Shown here: piece by piece, positions 35,993 through 47,319 of the stretch
Layout: each line of letters starts with the position of its first letter
How positions within the stretch are numbered: the stretch's first letter is position 1
Assembly: GCA_029255685.2 (NCBI GenBank)
Contig: CM055312.2
Location: 69,330,792-69,394,791, forward strand
DNA: 64,000 nucleotides
Source: Silene conica
Lineage: Eukaryota; Streptophyta; Magnoliopsida; Caryophyllales; Caryophyllaceae
Direction: 5' to 3'
Notes under the pieces: model-generated
The model's input: the letters and a program-made list of their open reading frames with translations, nothing else
Database searches by the model: none
What the model was told of the DNA's origin: nothing
Made by a program: the position numbers and the translations under genes

Positions 35993-37225
35993 CGTATTTT
36001 GTTACATCTTATTCTTTTTATTATTTAATATTTATTTGGAAATGTTAATAGTTGCTTGAACGTCGGTATTCGATAATTTAATTATCGAATGAGTATTTTT
36101 ATAATTTATGTGTTGTGTCAAGGGCCTCGTTTACAAGTTAATTAGTAAACCGTGTTGTAGTAGCTATCGGGCCTCGAAGTGATGACCATCTCAGCCCATC
36201 TAGAACCAAATAAACCACATCTCGTCATACCCTAGACACGTTTAGAGAAACCCTAATGAAAACACAAAATACACGACATAACACCCTACCACATAACCCT
36301 CTGCTGCCGCCTGGTTTTCGACTCCTCCCTAACTACGTTTGACCTAATCGACACCCAAAAACATAGTTCACTATACTGCCGCCACATCCAGGGATGAATA
36401 GGGAGGTTTGCACGGTGGTCGTTGGTAGCCTAGGCTGGTCGATAACACTGGGAAGGAGGTAGCGGGTTTCGCGTGGAACGTTTCTAGCAAGCCTTGGAGT
36501 ATTTGCATTCCTGCTATTTCAGGTAGGGGAGATACTGGTATATGACGATGTGTAAACTGTTCTTATTTGTTTTTAGCATGTTTGTGTTATAATACCGTGT
36601 GATCGTATATAGTGTTATCTATATTATTCTGTGATATAATACGATGTGAATATAAAGGGTCTGTGTTTGGTGCGGAGATAAAGGGTCTGTGTTTGGTGCG
36701 GAGATAAAGGGTCTGTGTTTGGTGCGGAGATAAAGGGTCTGTGTTTGGTGCGGAGATAAAGGGTCTGTGATATGGTGCGGAGTTTATTTGGTGTTGGATC
36801 GGTGCGGAGTTTATTTGGCGTTGGATCGGTGCGGAGTATATAAATTATATTGTTGTCTGATTTATCTTTCTACTCAACCTCGCGGTTGACCCTGCGTATT
36901 CGTGTACACCTACGATGAACCGGAATGGGGAGTAGATTTTACAGGTCAGTGACAAATGGACTAGGAGCTTGGGCATGGAGAGAGACATGGCATGGACCTA
37001 CTTAGAGTTAGATCACATTTAGATATCGTCAGTTGTACTTTCACTTTATCAAGTTTGGAACTCGTAATTGTTGTAATACCAAGTTCAAATCTAATCAGTA
37101 TTTATATAAATTACCTTTGGTTTGTTTACCTTGTTATTCACTACCTCGGATATTCCGGGATGGTAACAGTCCTATTTATTTGAGAATGTCTTGCTAAAGG
37201 CTCTTAAATAAATGGGGGTGTTACA
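35993..37225 (+). repeat. 3' LTR of the plus-strand relative
   Basis: Begins TGTAATACCCCGTATTTTG just after the purine tract and ends GGGGGTGTTACA; 1233 bp with TG...CA ends. It shares the ends, a block around GGTTGA with a CTACTC-like sequence, and a minisatellite with the minus-strand element's LTR, but is strongly diverged from it. It abuts 37226, inside the other element's 5' LTR, so it most likely inserted there. The left partner LTR and left TSD are missing. Confidence 0.75.
36650..36840. repeat. 26-bp minisatellite in the plus-strand LTR
   Basis: Unit GGTGCGGAGATAAAGGGTCT plus GTGTTT, about five copies, running into two copies of a GGTGCGGAGTTTATTTGG variant. Confidence 0.9.
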
Positions 37226-38091
37226 AACACCGCCGACGCCACTAGGAAACCTAACACCACCCATAAACACCACCATGACAACCCCTAGCACCAGGCCTAG
37301 ACGACGCAACCGACACCACCCCAACACACTTACACCGTGACCGACGCCAAACGCGAAACTCGCTGCTGACAAACCTCCGACCACCACGACGACCCTGGCC
37401 CCCACACCACAACACACGCATACAGCCTCTCACCGTGACCAGCCCCTAATACCACCCAAGGCGACGAAACTGCGACACCCTACCATGACGGTACAATTCG
37501 ACAACAAAACGGAAACAAACGAGAGGGCTCACCTTAGCCTCGCCTGAGATAATTTGGAACGTCCCTGAAACCGTCCTTGACCACCAGCGTGACACCGTCT
37601 CTCTTTCGCTCTCACACGGTCGACACAGGCTTAAGAAAATGGTGATAGAGTAGATTAGGGTTTTAGGGGGGTGGAAACCGTGATTACACGGTAGGAGGTT
37701 AGGGTTTGTTTTTGAGGTAAATGGGTCGGTTGTGGTTGTGGGTACTTGGCCCATCTATCATACAACATACTATAAGGTCTACCCATACGTAAATCATTCA
37801 TTTACAAAACCGAGTCAAATAATATAATATAACTTAATGTATCAGCTTACGATAGCAAATAATATAAAGCCGTTTTATAAAGTAAAACCTATAACACCAA
37901 CTCCGAGTCAAAACCTCGAGTTTCGAAAATAACTTAATTATCGAAAATATGTATTATTATTATAGCTTAATAATAATAACTTATTATTATTATAACGAAA
38001 TACGTATCGAATAGAACATAATTATACCCCATCTGGACAATAATATAAAATGACTCGTTAGTACGAGCTATGAAAAATACGGGATATTACA
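37226..38091 (-). repeat. Surviving part of the 5' LTR of the minus-strand element
   Basis: Matches 24692-25552 at about 98%. Followed on the right by TSD CCTGA and the resumed array unit 5. Minus-strand frames at 37172-37754 repeat those in the other LTR and are not genes. Confidence 0.9.
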
Positions 38092-38226
38092 CCTGAATCA
38101 TGGATAATATCATAGATTCAGAATCATGATATTATCCTAATACTAATTATGTACTATCTTTGTAAAGGAGTACAACCAATATAAATATGCCCAATTGACA
38201 GACTCATTCTACCAAGTAATTCAAAA

Positions 38227-38425
38227 ATGTAATTATTTAATTAGATTAAACCATACATAAAATAATAACTATACGGATAATGTAATACCATCATGCATGA
38301 CTGACGATATTTGATGATTATTCTTCGTGTATGATATTTGATGATCGTCAGGCATGCATGATGGTATTTCATTATCCGTATAGTTATTATTTTATGTATG
38401 GTTTAATCTAATTAAATCATTACAT
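38227..38425. repeat. Inverted duplication of intron sequence (arms ~92 bp)
   Basis: 38227-38322 is the reverse complement, with few mismatches, of 38334-38425, a stretch found singly in the intron of other copies. The centre lies near 38328. This is a typical product of fold-back or template-switch repair. Confidence 0.85.
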
Positions 38426-38512
38426 TTTCCTTAAACTTAATAATCAATATGTTTTTCATCATCTACGCCTAAATCATTTTTTTACACTAACAATTAGTTG
38501 AAACATACGCAG

Positions 38513-38551
38513 ATCACCAAAGATGAGGATAATGTTGCAGTCCCTGTGTAA
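38513..38551 (+). pseudogene. Orbitide precursor copy 5: exon 2 only
   Basis: Acceptor ACGCAG| and the follower codons for ITKDEDNVAVPV plus TAA are intact, and the TATA box survives at 38180. Exon 1 with leader and core is missing, replaced by the foldback. The upstream region was additionally displaced by the 23 kb transposon block. It cannot make a precursor. Confidence 0.75.
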
Positions 38552-39381
38552 AATGAAGTCTTATTAAGTGTAGGCCATAATGTTTTTGAAGTTGATTCCC
38601 TTTTAGTTCGATAATGTGGGTGTTTAATGATGTATTTCGCCCTATTACTGATAATAAAATAAATTGAGTTGGCTAATACATACATTCAAGAATTTATGTT
38701 CTTCATTTCACTTTTTTACTGAGGTATGAAACTTATGAAGTCCTCTCCAAACCACTTATAAGCGCAGATGTGCGATGCCTATTTCTATTTATTTGAAATT
38801 TTATCATCAAATAATTATGGAAACTTATAAAAGCTATACTTTGATATTCATAACACTAATTTGAACTAGGAATTGACGTGAAATAAAACATGAGAGCAAC
38901 AATGATATTTCTTGCATAAAGCATAATCATAATCATAATAATACTAATGCGCACACACTTGTGAACTATGGGCCCTCATGCCGTTCTAAGAAATTCTTTG
39001 ATGGCTTAAAATGTAATTACAATTTTCAAATATATCAGTCTTTGTATTACCTTGACGTGGATGACCAAACCATATATATAGACACCATACATGCCAAATA
39101 CAAACTTCATACACTTTTACCTTATTACCTTGAAGTGGGAGATTTAGTGGGGAGGTCAAATTAGTATTTGGAAGTTTACAAGGTTGCCATAGCAACATGT
39201 AATAAACTGAAATTTTGAGTCGGTCACTCGACCCACTGTATAATTCACTAGAACGAGTGGACCTATGAAACCTTCTTCCAGGTTCAACTCAACTGAGTAA
39301 GATAGTCACTCAAACGAGTGGAAGTCACTCGGCCGAGTGTATAGCTCACCCGAACAAGGAGAACTATAGAACATCTTGTCA

Positions 39382-42300
39382 GTCTCCACTCAACTAAGTA
39401 GGGGTCACTCGACCGAGTAAAACTTTCACTGGGTTGAGTGCTATTTTGGGCAAATATGCAAAAATCCGCGTGAGTGTCAACTTCTGCAATATAATGGTAA
39501 TGTAAATGACTGATATATGTAGTTTTTAAAACTTTTTGACATAAAGAAAAAGTTCGAAACACCAAAATTCATTTACATGCGAAACAACAATAACAATATT
39601 TTAGTTTAAATCTTCAACCAACATAGCACTAAATTCAAATCTCTAGCTAACACACGTCTTCAACCTCACATATCAAATTCTGAGCTTCCTATATAGTATC
39701 AGCATTCGCAACGAAAATGTCAGAAGCAACAAGAATACCTTTCAGGATAGAGTAAAATTGATATTTGTTAGTAATTAACCATATATTTTGACTTTTAAGA
39801 ACAATATTTTTTTTTTATCATTTTGCATATAGTCTTTTATAACCATTACTAAGTATACAAAACCCACTACAAAAGAAGACTCTGATTCGAACACTCCACG
39901 TTCTTAATATTATTTTGATTTTTGTATCAAATAACAAATATCATTTTCGGCCCAATTATTCGTTTGTCTATATCTAACATATTTTTACACAGAATAAAAA
40001 TGCAAGCTAATAATTTGGACAAAAAGAGAGACTATATATGTAACAATTACAGAAATAATCAATATTACAAAGTATTTTCTACTAGAGGATTTTGGTACTA
40101 GTCTTTCGATTACTTATTGTGTTTTATAGGATTGTGTGGTTGAATTATTATGCTAATAATTTGTTGTAATACATGAAATTAAGCACATGTCGACTAAATT
40201 TCGTGATGATCCGATCCGAAGTCATAAAATAAATTAAATTCCTCTCTTTGGCGACTAATTTTTTTAGTTTTGATTTTGGCACAAAAACCATAAAGAGGAT
40301 ATGAGACAATTGGTTATGCAGATGATCAAATTGGCCTTCAAAAACATACCTAATATAGAGAGGTTAACAAGTTATTAAGATAACATAAATGGAATAACTA
40401 ATAAGTATAAAAGGACCAAGGCCGATGAACTATGTATACAGCTTAAGTAATTATGAAACTACGTAATTCATAATTATATTTTTGAGCACCTATTACTCCG
40501 CTTGATCATATTACTGTACAATTAGAAAACTAAATCAAACACCAATTGAAATCCAAATAATGTGCATATCAAAAATAAAATAAAGAAGTAATACATAAAT
40601 CGATTGTATATGTACATGCAGTTATATACTAAAGATCTTGGTATTGCATTTTGTATATAGAATTTTTATTGCATGCATGCATACTCTCCAATCAACCGAA
40701 GATGAACGATCAAGTATAAATAATCACAAACTGGAAATTGATGACCTAATCTAAACATTGTGAATTGAAATTTGTTAAAATAGCTAGAGTATGTAGTAAA
40801 TGCAAAAATATAAATTGCAAATGATAAATTATGTAATAGATCCAATAAAGCTAAGGATTAAATCATCGATGATCATTAAGATTTTATACGCAAATTTAAT
40901 TGCTGAAGAAATTTTGTTTTTTATTTATTTCGCAAAATATTTGAACTCATTGAATAAAACATTATTCCCTTTATAATAAACAAACAAACACGAAAATGGA
41001 AATCATCATCTCTTTCATCCCCGTATCGCACCATACGTGTAAAATTGATAAAATAATATCAAATATATATGGACATGACAACGGGATTTCATCCCGTAGG
41101 CATTATGTTCTTTTTTAGGTATCCATCGATTTGACCATATTTAACTACGTAGGACAGATATTTCGTCTTAAACAAGAATGTTTTTTCGGAGACGGGAAAG
41201 TGGAATATATAACAAACCCATAAGTTGCAAACGTGAGTAGCAATATTCATAGAAAATGTAGTAAACAATAATATTCCTATTATACTTAAATTATCAATCT
41301 AGAATACATGAAATAAATTCGCAATTAAACTCATTACTTCATATTATCCCATTTTTTAGCATTCATTGAGTTCCCTGAATCATGGATAATATCATAGATT
41401 CAGAATTCATGATATTATCCTTATACTAATTACGTACTATCTTAGTAAAGGAGTACAACCAATATAAATATGCCCAATTGACAGACTCATTCTACCAAGT
41501 AATTCAAAACTAGCATTCAAATAAATTTTCAACTAGCTTAAAATCTCTAATTTGTTGTGCAAATGGCTGCTTCTTACGCACTCGACAACTTCAAGCCGAC
41601 CGTTTTTTTTCCTATGGGCCCCCCTCCCTCTAAGGTAACATGCGCGAATAATCTTAGGCATTTTGACACAAATATATAAGTAAAATTACAAAATAAATTG
41701 TTGGTTAATACAACGATATTGATGTAGGCATTTTGGCTCAATAATTTGTTTAACTTTATTAAAATAACTCTATTAAAAAATTTGAAAAACGTGAATAGAT
41801 GAAGGAAAGGAAATGACTAGTTCTTAGTAACAACCAAAAGGCACCTTCACCATTCAACAAGGTCAGCCCGTCCAAAGGTTCCTAATATATTATTCCTCGT
41901 GTATGATATTTGATGATCGTCAGGCACGCATGATGGTATTTCATTATCCGTATAGTTATTATTTTATGTATGGTTTAATCTAATTAAATCATTACATTGT
42001 CCTTAAACTTAATAATCAATATGTTTTTCATCATCTATGCCTAAATCATTTTTTTACACTAACAATTAGTTGAAACATACGCAGATCACCAAAGATGAGG
42101 AGTCCCTGTGTAAAATGAAGTCTTATTAAGTGTAGGCCATAATGTTTTTGAAGTTGATTCCCTTTTAGTTCGATAATGTGGGTGTTTAATGATGTATTTC
42201 GCCCTATTACTGATAATAAAATAAATTGAGTTGGCTAATACATACATTCAAGAATTTATGTTCTTCATTTCACTTTTTTACTGAGGTATGAAACTTATGA

Positions 42301-42943
42301 AGTCCTCTCCAAACAACCTATAAGCGCAGATGTGCGATGCCTATTTCTATTTCTTTGAAATTTTACTATCAAATAATTATGGAAACTTATAAAAGCTATG
42401 CTTTGATATTCATAACACTAATTAAAACTAGGAATTGACGTGAAATAAAACATGAGAGCAACAATGATATTTCTTGCATAAAGCATAATCATAATCATAA
42501 TAATACTAATGCGCACACACTTGTGAACTATGGGCCCTCATGTCGTTCTAAGAAATTCTTTGATGGCTTAAAATTTAATTACAATTTTCAAATATATCAG
42601 TCTTCGTATTACCTTGACGTGGATGACCAAACCATATATATAGACACCATACATGCTAAATACAAACTTCATACACTTTTACCTTATTACCTTGATGTGG
42701 CAGATTTAGTGGGGAGGTCAAATTAGTATTTGGAAGTTTACAAGGTTGCCATAGCAACATGTAATAAACTGAAATTTTGAGTCGGTCACTCGACCGACTG
42801 TATAATTCACTAGAACGAGTGGACCTATGAAACCTTCTTCCAGGTTCAACTCAACTGAGTAAGATAGTCACTCAAACGAGTGGAAGTCACTCGGCCGAGT
42901 GTATAGCTCACCCGAACAAGGAGAACTATAGAACATCTTGTCA
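39382..42943 (+). repeat. Tandem array unit 6 (3562 bp)
   Basis: Full-length but visibly more diverged from units 1-4 (for example TATATG for TATACG near 39515). Contains the frameshifted gene 41563-42129. Confidence 0.95.
41563..42129 (+). pseudogene. Orbitide precursor copy 6: follower frameshifted
   Basis: Exon 1 (41563-41634) differs from copy 1 at five sites, all third-position and silent (Asn, Pro, Phe, Pro, Gly codons), so leader MAASYALDNFKPT and core VFFPMGPPP are unchanged. TATA box at 41463, donor and acceptor are kept. Exon 2 (from 42085) lacks 10 bp, ATAATGTTGC, so it reads I-T-K-D-E-E-S-L-C-K-M-K-S-Y before a stop at 42127-42129. The conserved follower end A-V-P-V is lost, so recognition by a PCY1-like cyclase is doubtful. 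It could still be transcribed. Confidence 0.7.
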
Positions 42944-45007
42944 GTCTCCACTCAACTAAGTAGGGGTCACTCGACCGAGTAAAACATTCACTGGGTTGAG
43001 TGCTATTTGTGGCAAATATGCAAAAATCCGCGTGAGTGTCAACTTCTGCAATATAATGGTAATGTAAATGACTGATATATGTAGTTTTAAAAACTTTTTG
43101 ACATAAAGAAAAAGTTCGAAACACCAAAATTCATTTACATGCGAAACAACAATAACAATATTTTAGTTTAAATCTTCAACCAACATAGCACTAAATTCAA
43201 ATCTCAAGCTAACACACGTCTTCAACCTCACATATCAAATTCTGAGCTTCCTATATAGTATCAGCATTCGCAACGAAAATGTCAGAAGCAACAAGAATAC
43301 CTTTCAGGATAGAGTAAAATTGATATTTGTTAGTAATTAACCATATATTTTGACTTTTAAGAACGATATTTTTTTTTATTATTTTGCATATAGTCTTTTA
43401 TAACCATTACTAAGTATACAAAACCCACTGCAAAAGAAGTCTCTGATTCGAACACTCCACGTTCTTAATATTATTTTGATTTTTGTATCAAATAACAAAT
43501 ATCATTTTCGGCCCAATTATTCGTTTGCCTATATCTAACATATTTTTACACAGAATAAAAATGCAAGCTAATAATTTGGAAAAAAAGAGAGACTATATAT
43601 GTAACACTTACAGAAATAATCAATATTACAAAGTATTTTCTACTAGAGGATTTTGGTACTAGTCTTTCGATTACTTATTGTGTTTTATAGGATTGTATGG
43701 TTGAATTATTATGCTAATAATTTGTTGTAATACATGAAATTAAGCACATGTCGACTAAATGTCGTGATGATCCGATCCGAAGTCATAAAATAAATTAAAT
43801 TCCTCTCTTTGGCGACTAATTTTTTTAGTTTTGATTTTGGCACAAAAACCATAAAGAGGATATGAGACAATTGGTTATGCAGATGATCAAATTGGCCTTC
43901 AAAAACATACCTAATATAGAGAGGTTAATAAGTTATTAAGATAACATAAATGGAATAACTAATAAGTATAAAAGGACCAAGGCGGATGAACTCTGTATAC
44001 AGCTTAAGTAATTATGAAACTACGTAATTCATAATTATATTTTTGAGCACCTATTACTCCGCTTGATCATATTACTGTACAATTAGAAAACTAAATCAAA
44101 CACCAATTGAAATCCAAATAAAGTGCATATCAAAAATAAAATAAAGAAGTAATACATAAATCGATTGTATATGTACATGCAGTTATATACTAAAGATCTT
44201 GGTATTGCATTTTGTATATAGAATTTTTATAGCATGCATATTGTCCAACCGAAGATGAACGATCAAGTATAAATAATCACAAACTGGAAATTGATGACCT
44301 AATCTAAACACTGTGAATTGAAATTTGTTAAAATAGCTAGAGTATGTAGTAAATGCAAAAATATAAATTGCAAATGACAAATTTTGTAATAGATCCAATA
44401 AAACTAAGGATTAAATCATCGATGATCATTAGGATTTTATACGCAAATTTAATTGCTGAAGAAATTTTTTTTATTTATTTCGCAAAATATTTGAACTCAT
44501 TGAATAAAACATTATTCCCTTTATAATAAACAAACAAACACGAAAATGTAAATCATCATCTCTTTCATCCCCGTATTGCACCATACGTGTGAAATGGATA
44601 AAATAATATCAAATATATATGGACATGACAACGAGATCTCATCCCGTAGGCATTATGTTCTGTTTTTGGTATCCATCGATTTGACCGTATTTAACTACGT
44701 AAGACAAATATTTCGTCTTAAAAAATAATGTTTTATTCGGAGACGGGAAAGTGGAATATATAACAAACCCATAAGTTGCAAACGTGAGTCGTAATATTCG
44801 TAGAAAAGGTAGTAAACAATAATATTCTTATTATACTTAAATTATCAATCTAGAATACATGAAATAAATTCGCAATCAAACTCATTACTTTATATTATCC
44901 CATAATTTAGCATTCATTGAGTTCCCTGAATCATGGATAATATCATAGATTCAGAATTCATGATATTATCCTAATACTAATTATGTACTATCTAATTTGT
45001 TGTGCAA

Positions 45008-45569
45008 ATGGCTGCTTCTTACGCACTCGACAACTTAAAGCCGACCGTTTTTTTCCCTATGGGTCCCCTTCCCTCTAAGGTAACATGCGCGAATAATCTT
45101 AGGCATTTTGACACAAATATATAAGTAAAATTACAAAATAAATTGTTGGTTAATACAACGTCATTGATGTAGGCATTTTGGCTCAATAATTTGTTTAACT
45201 TTATTTAAAATAACTCTATCAAAAAATTTGATAAAAGTGAATAGATGAAGGAAAGGAAATGACTAGTTGTTAGTAACAACCAAAAAGACACCTTCACCAT
45301 TCAACAAGGTCGACCTGTCAAAAGGTTCCTATATATTATTATTCGTGTATGATATTTGATGTTCGTCAGTCATGCATGATGGTATTTCATTATCCGTATT
45401 GTTATTATTTTATGTATGGTTTAAACTAATTAAATCATTACATTTTCCTTAAACTTAATAATCAATATGTTTTGCATCATATATGCCTAAATCATTTTTT
45501 TACACAATCAATTAGTTGAAACATACGCAAAACACCAAAGATGAGGATAATGTTGCAGTCCCTGTGTAA
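45008..45569 (+). pseudogene. Orbitide precursor copy 7: promoterless, variant core
   Basis: Exon 1 (45008-45079) is open and carries two replacement changes: leader F10 to L, and a core that reads VFFPMGPLP. The region from TAGTAAAGG to the 5' UTR is deleted (ACTATCT joined to AATTTG), removing the TATA box. At exon 2 (45531-45569) the acceptor CGCAG is CGCAA and the first residue is N rather than I; the rest of the follower is intact. The upstream ATTAG| acceptor is still present, so splicing is possible, but transcription is unlikely. I call it a pseudogene. Confidence 0.7.
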
Positions 45570-46398
45570 AATGAAGTCTTATTAAGTGTAGGCCATAATG
45601 TTTTTGAAGTTGATTCCGTTTTAGTTTAAGAATATGGGTGTTTAATGATCTATTTGGCCCTATTACTGATAATAAAATAAATTGAGTTGGCTAATATATT
45701 CAAGAATTTGCGTTCTTCATTTCACTTTTGTACTGAGGTATCGAACTTATGAAGTCCTCTCCAAAGAACTTATAAGCTCATATGCGCGATGCCTATTTCA
45801 ATTTCTTTGAAATTTTACCATCAAATAATTATGGAAACTTATAAAAGCTATTCTTTGATATTCATAACACTAATTAGAACTAGAAATTGACGTGAAATAA
45901 AACATGAGAGCAACAATCATATTTCTTGCATAAAGCATAATCATAATCATAATCATAATAATACTAATGCGCACACACTTGTGAACTATGGGCCCTCATG
46001 TCGTTCTAAGAAATTCTTTGATGCCTTAAAATGTATTTACAATTTTCAAATATATAAGTCTTCGTATTACCTTGACGTGGATGACCAAACCATATATATC
46101 GACACCATACATGCCAAACACAAACTTCATACACTTTTACTCGATTAACTTGGTGTGGGGGATTTGGTGGGGAGTTCAAATTAGTATTCGGAAGTTTACA
46201 AGCTTGCCATAGCAACATGTAATAAACTGAAATTTTGAGTCATTCGCTCGACTGACTGTATAATTCACTAGAACGAGCTGAGTGGACCTATGAAACCTTC
46301 TTCCAGCTTCCACTCGACTGAGTAAGATAGTCACTCAAACGAGTGGAAGTCACTCAGTCGAGTGTATAGCTCACCCGAACAAGTAGAACTAGAGAACC

Positions 46399-46951
46399 TG
46401 TAACAACCCGACCCACCACCGTCGTAACGCAAACCCAATAAGATAGGTGCGCACTTTTGGGCCCATTATTTGTCCTCACTTAAGCCCAAAAGCACAAGGC
46501 CTTGTTATTAAGTGGTGGGTGGAAGCTATTATAAACATATCACAAGCCTCACATTCTACCGATGTGGGACAACTTTCCTCTCATACTCTTGGGGTGTTAC
46601 AAACTCCCCCACTTAAACAACACAACGTCCTCGTTGTGCCTCAAACTTGACCGCAACCAGGGCCAGAATCCTCCCCCGCTAGGTGTGTGACCCGAGTACT
46701 CCCGACCACAGGCTCACCACACGGTCGCAGGGTCGCTCTGATACCATTTGTAACAACCCGACCCGCCACCGTTGTAACACGAGCCCAATAAGATGGGTGA
46801 GCACTTGTGGGCCTATTAATTGTCCTCACTTAAGCCCAAAAGCACAAGGCCTTGTTATTAAGTGGTGGGTGGAAGCTATTATAAACATATCACAAGCCTC
46901 ACATTCTACCGATGTGGGACAACTTTTCTCTCATACTCTTGGGGTGTTACA
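46399..46951 (-). mobile_element. TRIM (terminal-repeat retrotransposon in miniature)
   Basis: 553 bp with TSD GAACC (46394-46398, 46952-46956). LTRs of 203 bp each (46399-46601, 46749-46951) differ at 11 sites. The internal 147 bp holds a tRNA-Met PBS on the minus strand (complement of GCTCTGATACCA, 46735-46746) and a purine tract AAGTGGGGGAGTT on the minus strand next to 46602, so the element points left. No coding capacity. LTRs contain the GTCCCACATCGG motif common in plant TRIMs; I see no 5S rRNA segment, so it is not an obvious Cassandra. Confidence 0.9.
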
Positions 46952-46964
46952 GAACCTCTTGTCA

Positions 46965-47319
46965 GTCTCCACTCAACTGAGTAGGGGTCACTCGACCGAG
47001 TGAAACTTTCACTGGGTCGAGTGCTATTTGTGGCAAATATGCAAAAATCCGTGTGAGTGTCAACTTCTGCAATATAATGGTAATGTAAACGACTGATATA
47101 CGTAGTTTTTAAAACTTTTTAACTATAAAGAAAAAGTTCGAAACACCGAAATTCATTTATATGCGAAACAACAATAACAATATTTTAGTTTAAGTCTTCA
47201 ACCAACATAACACTAAATTTAACTCTCTAGCTAACACACGTCTTCAACCCCACATAACAAATTCTGAACTTCCTATATAGTATCAGCATTCGCAACGAAA
47301 ATGTCACAAGCAACTAGAA
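46965..47319 (+). repeat. Start of tandem array unit 8
   Basis: The unit begins normally and stops at 47319, in the AGCAACAAGAATACC region (here CAACTAGAA), where a Gypsy LTR begins. The continuation lies outside this window or was lost. Confidence 0.9.

Larger units (their letters stand above)
15054..38091 (-). mobile_element. Composite: minus-strand LTR retrotransposon with nested insertions
   Basis: Bounded by TSD CCTGA (15049-15053 and 38092-38096). Read on the minus strand it starts TGTAATATCCCG at 38091 and ends GGGGTGTTACA at 15054. The 5' LTR survives only as 37226-38091. The 3' LTR is 25552-15054, split by a Copia element. A plus-strand relative, an Athila-like piece and a large deletion have replaced most of the internal region, and no coding domain of this element remains. 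The purine-rich tract next to the 3' LTR resembles that of plant Ty3/Gypsy chromoviruses. The two LTR parts that can be compared differ at about 14 of 861 sites plus one small indel (by eye). Confidence 0.85.
38097..39381 (+). repeat. Tandem array unit 5, right part
   Basis: Resumes at the upstream palindrome, then TATAAATA (38180). After ATTCAAA (38226) the sequence jumps to a foldback (38227-38425) that replaces exon 1 and most of the intron. From there the unit is normal: exon 2, 3' region, coding-like block, palindrome cluster. Confidence 0.9.
42944..46964 (+). repeat. Tandem array unit 7 (with a TRIM insertion)
   Basis: About 3.46 kb without the TRIM (46399-46956). Diverged like unit 6. 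A ~100 bp deletion removed the TATA box and most of the 5' UTR of its gene. Confidence 0.95.

Noticed and set aside
46399-46951. Possible Cassandra element (TRIM with a 5S rRNA segment)
   Set aside because: Size and LTR ends would fit, but I see no 5S rRNA promoter-like block in the LTRs.
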